In this document: piece after piece, positions 8,801 to 15,671 of the stretch
Numbering within the stretch: the stretch's first letter is position 1
Layout of the letters: each line of letters starts with the position of its first letter
The notes under the pieces: generated by a model
What the model was told of the DNA's origin: nothing
Seen by the model: the letters and a program-made list of their open reading frames with translations, nothing else
The model's database searches: none
Program-made: the position numbers and the translations under genes
NCBI GenBank assembly: GCA_013054445.1
Contig: JAAMPI010001349.1
Location: 1 to 15,671 of the forward strand
Source: Cudoniella acicularis
Taxonomy: Eukaryota > Ascomycota > Leotiomycetes > Helotiales > Helotiaceae
Direction of reading: 5' to 3'
Length of the DNA stretch: 15,671 nt

Positions 8801-10499
8801 CACGCAAGATCATGCAAGAGACAAACGGCAAGGGTGTAGATGTTGTCTTGAACTCGCTTTCTGGAGAGCTTTTGCATGCAACTTGGAACTGCATAGCTGA
8901 ATTCGGAAAAATGATTGAGATAGGAAATACGAATCACTTGGCCGGTGGCAAGCTTGATATGGGAGGTTTCCTCTTGAATCGAGGTTACTATGGTGTTGAT
9001 ATAGATCGTATCCGGACTGGAAGGCCTGTGGTCTTAGCGCGGTAAGTTCTCAAGACACCTTGTATACGTAAATTGGGTTGCAAGACGCTGACTGCCATAT
9101 CTCTTATTTGGCGCCGCAGACTCCTCGCTTCCATCAAGAACCTCTTTTTATATGGATACGTTCAGCCAATCCGGTCCATCAAGATATTTGATGCCACAAA
9201 CGTCCGTGACGCATTTGGATATACGCAGGAAGGGTTGCACTTGGGGAAGATTGTCCTTGAGATTCGACAGTCTCCCGAGAGGACACTTCTCGAGTCGGCC
9301 GGGCACGAGCGAAAGAAAACACCAATTTTTGACAGCGGCGCGTCATATCTTCTTGTTGGAGGTCTTGGGGGTCTAGGTCGCTCAGTTTCTGTCTGGATGG
9401 TAGAGCACGGCGCTCGGCACCTGATTTTCTTATCTCGGAGTGCTGGAAGTCATCCAGAGGACTCTGCATTTACTCAAGAACCGAAGAGTATGGGTTGTGG
9501 TGTAGAGCTGGTTAGAGGCAGTGTTGTTAATCTCGAAGATGTGGGCCAAGCCATCAAGTCCGCCAGCGTCACCAGGCCTTTCAAAGGTATACTCCAAATG
9601 TCCATGGTTCTTCGTGACCAAGGTTTCCCAGCCATGACATGGGAGGACTGGCAGGTAGCAATATCTCCGAAGATCCAGGCAACTTGGAACCTCCACAACT
9701 GTACCGCGGGTGCCGGTATCGAGTTGGACTTCTTTGTCCTCTTCAGTTCAATCTCTGGTGTTATTGGCCCACCTGGTCAGGCGAACTACGCTGGTGCAAA
9801 TGCATTTCTTGACGCCTTTTGCCAGTACCGCTGTGGACTCGGTCTCCCCACGTCTGCAATTGATATCGGCGCCTAGAAGACATTGGTGTACTTGCTGGGC
9901 AAAAAGACTCCCTACGACAGGTCTCTGCCATTGCTGGGCACCGTGTCAAAGCGAGGGACCTCATCGACGCACTTGTTGTCACCACTATCCCACCATCGTT
10001 GAAGTCGAAGAAAGCCTGGCCGTTGGCGACTTATACGGACCCAGCTGCGTTCGTCCTTGGTCTTGCTTCGACTACGTCACTCAGCAGTGCGGAGAATCGC
10101 GTCATCTGGCGCAAAGACCCACGTATGGCTGTACACCATAATACTTCGACCGCCTCGCTGGAATCCGGCGACAGTGCAGCTAGCAATAGTCTCAAGACTT
10201 TCCTAGCTAGCGCACGGACAGATCCTGCAATTCTTCAAACATCTGAGGTGACAAAGCTCCTGGCGGTCGAAATCGGGCGTAAGGTATGTGAACTGCTATG
10301 AAATCGGAGGAGATGGATATTTCGTTGAGGCTTTCGCAGCTGGGGATGGACTCGTTAGTTGCAATTGAGGTACGTATATGGTGGAAGCAGAAATTTTGAT
10401 TCGATATTTAGTGTGCTCGAGATGTTAGGGATGGGAACGCTGGAGATGCTGGGAAAGCATGCTGCGATGGGATTAAACAAGGCAATCCAGGGGCATTAA
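2817..10499 (+). pseudogene. Highly reducing type I polyketide synthase, KS-AT-DH-MT-ER-KR-ACP, disrupted
   Basis: An iterative PKS of about 2,480 codons that would build a reduced, C-methylated polyketide chain. Domains in order: KS about 3000-4300 (active Cys in TACSS at 3567, His at 3975 in ECHGAGT, Lys 4065 and His 4080 in KSNFGH); AT about 4580-5500 (GHSSGE, Ser at 4867); DH about 5690-6540 (His at 5791, Asp at 6295 in LHPTIVD); C-methyltransferase about 6880-7560 (LELGAGTGSS near 7048); ER about 8120-9290 (GGSGGIG at 8641); KR about 9345-9880 (GGLGGLG at 9358, FSSIS, Tyr at 9787 in ANYAG); ACP about 10240-10490 (LGMDSL, Ser at 10352). Introns, placed by frame and homology: 3488-3547, 8243-8292, 8578-8625, 9042-9119. 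Breaks: one-base-loss type at 4281-4284, 4699-4702, 9871-9876 and 10293-10298; gain type near 6913-6919 and 10407-10409; in-frame TGA at 5857, 6730 and 10397. No domain is deleted. As written, translation stops soon after KS. The ATG at 2817 fits, with the usual polar leader before KS and a purine at -3. The product cannot be told from sequence. Confidence 0.9.
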
Positions 10500-11069
10500 G
10501 GGGGCTGGGTGTGGAATTGAGGAGGTTCTCGCAATTGCAATGAAAAGACTTGAACAACGGTGTTTTGCGATTCTTATTTGTCCCACTTGTGAAATTGTTT
10601 TGGGGGTGCTGGCCAACCCAATAGAAATTGAGACTCGTGTCTTTCCGCTAGGCTAAACTAGGACTCGGCATTCGGAATTCGGGATTTAGGACCCGGAGAT
10701 GAAGTGCCTGTGCCGTTTTGGCACCCGACAGACTTTGTTATCTACTACTTGAACTAGGAATTCAAATATCGTTGCATTAAGGTTTTTGGCTCTCTAAGGG
10801 TCGAATGTCTGTATGCTGAATTAAAAAATTTTATAGAGATTACGCATTCCTCTATGGACATACTATTGCTACCTATTTAATGCTTCTAACCCCGGGAAGG
10901 TTGTTAGAGATATCACAGCGCATGACAAGATTACAACGAATTAAAGACATAACAACGTGATCACCATATGGATTATTTAAATCCAACCTTAATGGTTTAA
11001 TCGGAAATTCGCCAATGTACCCCTTTCTCACGGGACGCTTACACAATATATAATTAATCAATGCTGAAA

Positions 11070-11101
11070 GGAGTCGGTGTAGACTTTCGCTCACCGACTC
11101 C
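11070..11101. repeat. Perfect 10-bp hairpin
   Basis: GGAGTCGGTG (11070-11079) and CACCGACTCC (11092-11101) are exact reverse complements around a 12-base loop. The arms are GC-rich in an AT-rich neighbourhood. The hairpin could be a protein site, an RNA hairpin, or the remnant of a small inverted-repeat element. Confidence 0.5.
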
Positions 11102-11300
11102 ATGCGACTGAACCTTACACCCAACATCCAACTATATGAAAAAGAAAATGTCTCTATGAATTGTGCTCACCGCTTATGATGCGATTGAAAATAGCTGGAA
11201 TTTTTGGAGGGGTTGAGGTAGAATTACAAAAGAAATTTTGAAATGTTTATTTTGAAGGCATTTGAAATCGCCAGTACTGCGTACATTTCTAGTGACTCTT

Positions 11301-11328
11301 GAAGCTAATCACTTGATGATTTAGCTTC
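11301..11328. repeat. Hairpin with 11-bp arms and one bulge
   Basis: GAAGCTAATCA (11301-11311) pairs with TGATTTAGCTTC (11317-11328), with one unpaired base and a 5-base loop CTTGA. Its function is unknown. Confidence 0.4.
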
Positions 11329-11553
11329 TATAAACAGTGAGAGCTACAAGTGACAGGTCAAGCTCTTTATCAAATTTTGTATTCCTGCACCTGTAAAACA
11401 CCATCACATAGCACTCCTCTTCCGGCAGTTTCACATCTCAAACATATCCCCTTCGGATCGAAAGAGTTTCTTTGTGATATGCTTTTGGTGTTGTTTCTCT
11501 CACGTCAGCACTGCAGATGCCCTACCCCGAGCCAGGTTACCCTGCGTGGAGGG

Positions 11554-11596
11554 CCCTGAAGGTTCATTCGGCAACGCCGCAAACCCCGCTTCAGGG
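11554..11596. repeat. 8-bp inverted repeat in GC-rich segment
   Basis: CCCTGAAG (11554-11561) and CTTCAGGG (11589-11596) are perfect reverse complements separated by 27 bases, within the GC-rich stretch of this intergenic region. It may be chance. Confidence 0.3.
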
Positions 11597-11789
11597 TAAG
11601 TTCGTGGGCTGCTCCGCCGCTGACCCTTACTTCAGCAACGCCATCGCGACGCTAAATCTAAAATGTCGAGCAGAATCGGACCAACTATGCATGCAATCCC
11701 GGCATCAGGTACACCAGGCGGGTGGGTAAGGCCATTCACTATTCTTGCTATTGGTCGAATCATCTAGTTCCTAGGCCGTCCCTTGTGCT

Positions 11790-12288
11790 CAAGCGCCCGT
11801 CGCCCCACGTCCTCGTAAGATGGTTCAGCCTCGATTCCTTGACCTCCTGTCCTCTTGTCCTACCAACCCTCAGCTCCTCCGACCTTACCTAGGTAACTAA
11901 GTTCCCTCACCTTCCTAAGTGGCATTCAAAACCCCTCCTCCGCCCCCGCCATCTTACTCTACATCACCGACGAATTGCTTACGGTCAATACCCTCAAAGT
12001 CGAACTTTGCGATACTTCTCCCGCAGCGACTCCTCGTCTTGACGACCTCAACCTTCACGAAATAACATTCCATTATCAATATCTCATTGTTATCCAAATT
12101 TTGCGACTGCCACATCTGTTCAAACACGTTCTACCTTGAGTCATTGACATAGTGAATTCTTCGAGTTTCGGAATACGGACCATCCAACCAAACATATTTA
12201 ACATATCTCTCTCGGAAAACATTTCTATCCACCTCCACACTAACAAGAAACTGCAAATCAAAGGGAGAACCCAGTCAATCTTCCCACA
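11790..12288 (+). promoter_or_regulatory. Pyrimidine-rich promoter and 5' leader of ppo
   Basis: The plus strand is dominated by C and T for several hundred bases, as in many strongly expressed filamentous-fungal genes. A perfect palindrome CAAAGT-CGA-ACTTTG lies at 11995-12009. TA-rich stretches near 12195-12210 could serve as a TATA region. The leader ends in CACAATGGC at the start codon, an excellent fungal translation-start context. Confidence 0.45.
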
Positions 12289-15200
12289 ATGGCTGCGAAC
12301 ACCAAACAAACCGTGGACACATCCAGTACCGAGTTGCATCAATGGCGCAAAGAAATCGAGGAGTCCTTGGAGTCCGTTAAGCAAGTGATTAGCAAATCTC
12401 TAGCTCCAGTCCCAGATCTCAGATACACCCCGGAAAATGACAACAACCAGCAGATGACAGGACTTTTGAGCGATCTCCACCGATTAGGATTCAAGGATGT
12501 CGAAACCCTCCTTGCTTTGTTCAATTCTGAGGTCAAGGGAGTCCAAGATGACAACAAATTCCTCTTGGAGAACCTAGTCCAAACAATCAGCAAGCTAGAT
12601 ATCAATTCCCAGGTCTCCCACCAACTCACTACTAGCTTCATCAATAACCTCTGGAATTCTCTCCCCCATCCCCCACTCACAACGTTGGGCGACAAGTATA
12701 AGTATCGGGAGGCCGATGGTTCCTACAATAACATCCGGAGTCCCATGTTAGGAGCCGCAAATACACCATATGCACGATCAGCCCAACCCTCGGTTCTGCA
12801 GAATATCGCACTCCCGGATCCTGGAATGATCTTTGACAGTTTGATGGCTCGTGGGGATACTTTTGAGCCTCATCCAAACAAGATTTCCAGCATGCTTTTC
12901 TATCTTGCAACTATTATTATCCATGATATCTTCAGAACCGTGAGTTCGGCAACATCCGACAGATTAACTCCACTTGACAGTAAACAGGATCACAACGATT
13001 TCAATAACTCGATGACAAGCAGTTACCTCGATCTAGCACCTCTTTACGGCAGCAATCAAGACGAACAGAACACAGTACGAACCTTCAAAGATGGCCAGCT
13101 GAAGCCAGATTGCTTCTCCGAAAAGAGAATTCTTGGCTTTCCCCCTGGTGTTGGTGTTTTTGTCATAATGTTCAACAGGTTTCACAACTATGTGGTTACA
13201 CAACTTGCGCTGTAAGTCTGAGCTAACCCTGAAGTGGAGTACCGGTCTAATGAGTTTAGGATCAACGAGAACGGACGTTTCACTAAGCCGAAAGATGGTG
13301 CAGCAAAAGCGGCATGGGACAAGTATGACAACGATCTGTTCCAAACAGGTCGTTTGATCACTTGTGGTCTGTATGTTAACTGCGTCCTCAAGGATTATGT
13401 CCGATCCATTTTGAGCTTGAATCGGGCTGGTACCAAGTGGGACCTTGACCCTCGAGCTACAGAAGCAAAGACTTTGTTCTCCAACCCAGCAGCTCAAGGT
13501 ATCGGAAACCAGGTTTCAGCTGAATTTAACTTGAGTGAGTTTTATCATACCTTAAAATTATTAGATGGCTGATATGTCAAGTTTACCGATGGCACTCAGC
13601 TGTCTCCGAGAAGGATGACAAGTGGACTCAAGGAGTGTACAAGCAAATGTTCCCAGGCAAGGACCCAGAGGATGTTACACTGCCCGAACTGCTCCGCACC
13701 CTTAGAGCCATGGAGGCAAACCTGCCTGATGATCCCCTCCAACGACCATTTGCTGGCTTGAAGCGCAAAGACGATGGCACCTTTGACGACGATGCTTTAG
13801 TTGAGATACTCGAAGCTTCGGTCTCCGATGTCGCAGGTTCCTTCGGAGCAAACAGAGTGCCCAAGATCTTGAAATCAGTCGAGATTCTTGGCATAATTCA
13901 ATCCCGGTCTTGGAATATCGCATCTCTAAATGAATTTCGTCAATTTGCTGGATTGACAAAACACGAGACATTCGAAGATATCAACCCCGATCCGTACGTC
14001 GCACAAAAACTTCGGAATCTCTATGATCATCCCGATTATGTCGAGTTATATCCTGGTCTGGTTGCAGAGAAAGCTAAGCCTCCCATGAGTCCGGGTTCCG
14101 GTCTTTGTGTCAACTTCACTACTTCGTACGCTATCCTTTCCGATGCCGTGGGCTTGGTGCGAGGTGATCGGTTCTACACGCTTGATTACACGCCAAAGAA
14201 TCTGACCAATTGGGGGTAAGTATTTAACATGATTCCACTGTTCATCGAGAAACACCACGATTCCATGCTTTTACGATGCTTTTATAAAATATTCCAAATC
14301 TCATGACGAAAAACTCGAGCTGATTGTTTTCCAGATTCAATGAGGTCCAATACGATATCAACGTCGACGATGGCTGCGTCTTGTACAAACTCATCCTCCG
14401 CGCCTTTCCAAATCACTTCGAAGACAACTCGATTTATGCGCACTACCCGTTCGTCATCCCCGGTGAAAATCTCAAGATCCTCAAATCCCTCGGCACAGCC
14501 TCGAAATACAGCTGGGACAAACCAGCCAAGAAACCCCAACCAATTACCATTACCTCCCCTGCCACCGCTGCACAGATTCTCTCCGACCAAGCAAACTGGA
14601 AAATCACATATGGACCCACTATTGAATTCCTGATGAGCCAACCCAAGCAAAAACACGGTCAAGATTTCTGTCTCTCAGGCGATCTCCCCCCCAAACACCT
14701 TCTCTCGCAAATTTATCACCAAAGGCCTGTACCCCACGGACTGGCAAGCAGAAGTCCGCACTTTCTTCACGCAGACAACCAACAAGCTGCTGAAAGAGTA
14801 CGCGTACAAGATTCCCGTGAGTAGTAAGAATAAGGCGAAGAGCACGTATCAAGTGGATATCGTACGTGATGTTGCAAATTTGGTAAATACCCGCTTTGCT
14901 GCATCGGTGTTCAGCTTGCCTTTGAAGAGCGATGAACACCCAAGGGGAATTTATACCGAGCAAGAACTGTACCAAGTTCTTTCTCTGTTATACATCAGTA
15001 TTTTCTGCAATAACGATGTCGCGAAATCATTCCAAATCCGTGAAGCGGCCCATTTACTCGCGCAGCAACTTGGAGAATTAGTCTTGCTGAATGCGGAGGC
15101 TATTTCAGCGACCGGTCTCCTGTCTGACCTATTGGCCAAGTTGCATAAAGATGCTGGAGGATTGACTGAATATGGAACGCATATGATTCAGCGATTGTTG

Positions 15201-15671
15201 GAGAGTAAGCTGCCTGTTAAAGAGGTTGTTTTCGGCCACCTGTAAGTTGATCTCTAATCCTTGCGAGCTAATTCTTCATGCTAATGGTTTTGGAAATAGG
15301 CTTCCAACTGCAGCATCAATGACGGCAAACCAAGCCGCGGTGTTCTCCGAGGCACTTGATTTCTACCTCGGCGATGGCGCAGAGCACTTACCGGCTCTTT
15401 ATACACTTTCAAAGGCCAACACCTCTGAAGCAGATGATAAAATTTTGCATTAGTACGTTACCCCTCACCACCTCAACCCGTCCTTTCTTCTTCAAAATTC
15501 AAACCCCTAAACAAACTTCTCACCCCGAATACGCACCAAAATAAAAATCAAAGATCCCAACTAACCAAAACGCCAACTAGTTTCCTCGAAGCCACCCGCC
15601 TCCACTCAACCCTCTCGCTCTCCCGGATCTACTCCCCTAGCTCAAACAATCCCACCACCCTCAGCATCCCT
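12289..15671 (+). CDS. ppo: Psi-producing oxygenase (Ppo): heme fatty-acid dioxygenase-P450 fusion, 3' partial, one apparent frameshift
   Basis: Ppo enzymes oxidise linoleic acid to an 8R- or 10R-hydroperoxide in an N-terminal peroxidase-like domain, and a C-terminal P450 domain may isomerise it to diols (psi factors). Exons: 12289-13211, 13260-13534, 13582-14215, 14335-15241, 15300-15452, 15581 to the window end. Introns are 48, 47, 119, 58 and 128 bp with consensus donors. Residues 1-110 are a polar leader. The distal heme His is in IIIHDIFRT (His212). Catalytic Tyr401 and proximal His404 lie in YRWH, created across the second intron. LYPGLVAE and FTTSYAILSDAVGLVRGDRFY end the dioxygenase domain. 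The P450 part has SIYAHYPFVIPGEN and the K-helix ExxR as EATR just after the last intron. The heme Cys lies beyond the window, so P450 activity cannot be judged. Val355 in KDYVRSI favours 8R over 10R oxygenation. A C7 run at 14686-14692 changes the frame by +1; downstream homology continues in the new frame. Otherwise the gene looks intact. Confidence 0.88.

Larger units (their letters stand above)
10500..12288. other. Intergenic region between PKS and ppo
   Basis: I can support no gene here. The short open frames (for example 10873-11127 minus and 11517-11729 plus) have no recognisable domain and no codon pattern like the neighbours. The first 600 bp would hold the PKS 3' end; I found no clear AATAAA signal there. 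Three hairpin-type repeats lie at 11070-11101, 11301-11328 and 11554-11596. About 11510-11740 is GC-rich compared with both sides. The last 500 bp are pyrimidine-rich promoter DNA. Confidence 0.5.

Noticed and set aside
8443..8937. Minus-strand open frame of 164 codons
   Set aside because: It lies opposite the ER domain exons of the PKS and crosses an intron. It has no recognisable motif, so it is a shadow frame.
3549..10301. Several independent short PKS-like genes
   Set aside because: The pieces follow one another in exact domain order without gaps. They are fragments of one gene separated by introns, frame changes and TGA codons.
10370..10411. GTACGT...TTTAG segment in the ACP that could be read as a 42-bp intron
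   Set aside because: The segment itself encodes the conserved RxWWKQ..F stretch of PKS carrier domains, and removing it puts the following exon out of the homologous frame.
10873..11127. Minus-strand open frame of 84 codons
   Set aside because: It has no similarity that I recognise, contains the hairpin at 11070-11101 and has no promoter context.
11517..11729. Plus-strand open frame of 70 codons in the GC-rich segment
   Set aside because: It has no domain or signal peptide. Length and composition are what a GC-rich stretch gives by chance.
14817..15245. Separate gene starting with GTG
   Set aside because: The sequence is the continuation of the Ppo P450 domain. Its homology extends upstream past the supposed start, to the C7 run.
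1..15671. tRNA, rRNA or CRISPR array
   Set aside because: I saw no cloverleaf-compatible A/B box pair, no rRNA sequence and no regularly spaced repeats.

Overview
This window is fungal nuclear DNA, almost certainly from a filamentous ascomycete (Pezizomycotina). The evidence is short spliceosomal introns (47-128 bp) with GTAAGT/GTACGT-type donors and CTAAC/CTGAC-like branch sites, a highly reducing type I polyketide synthase, a Ppo-type fatty-acid dioxygenase/P450 fusion, and a transposon relic with a strong repeat-induced point mutation (RIP) signature. I cannot name the species; Leotiomycetes is only a guess.

Layout. (1) Bases 1-836, minus strand: a TpA-saturated, decayed gene whose readable segments resemble the DUF3435 tyrosine recombinases, the family of Starship 'captains'. 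It runs off the left edge. (2) Bases 837-1362: a non-coding stretch with a GC-rich island, short repeats, an E-box hairpin and a TATA box. (3) Bases 1363-2077, plus strand: the first third of a major facilitator (MFS) efflux transporter, with one intact intron, broken off inside transmembrane helix 4. (4) Bases 2078-2816: AT-rich intergenic DNA with an 11-bp direct repeat upstream of the next gene. (5) Bases 2817-10499, plus strand: a full-length highly reducing PKS, KS-AT-DH-MT-ER-KR-ACP, roughly 2,480 codons, with four introns that keep good splice signals. It is interrupted by six single-base-type frame changes and three in-frame TGA codons. Every catalytic residue I looked for is still there. 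(6) Bases 10500-12288: no gene, a few hairpins, ending in a pyrimidine-rich promoter. (7) Bases 12289-15671, plus strand: a Ppo gene (linoleate dioxygenase fused to a P450 domain), six exons, cut by the right edge. It carries one apparent frameshift in a C7 run.

Interpretation. The truncated efflux pump and the broken PKS look like the remains of a biosynthetic locus beside a RIP-mutated mobile-element relic. The Ppo gene reads as the conserved, mostly intact neighbour. Ppo enzymes make oxylipin signals that affect sporulation and secondary metabolism, but nothing here shows that it belongs to the PKS pathway. The main open question is whether the frame breaks are real. Several sit in or beside homopolymers (G4, G4, C7), as sequencing errors would. 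The TGA codons and the transporter truncation point instead to true decay.
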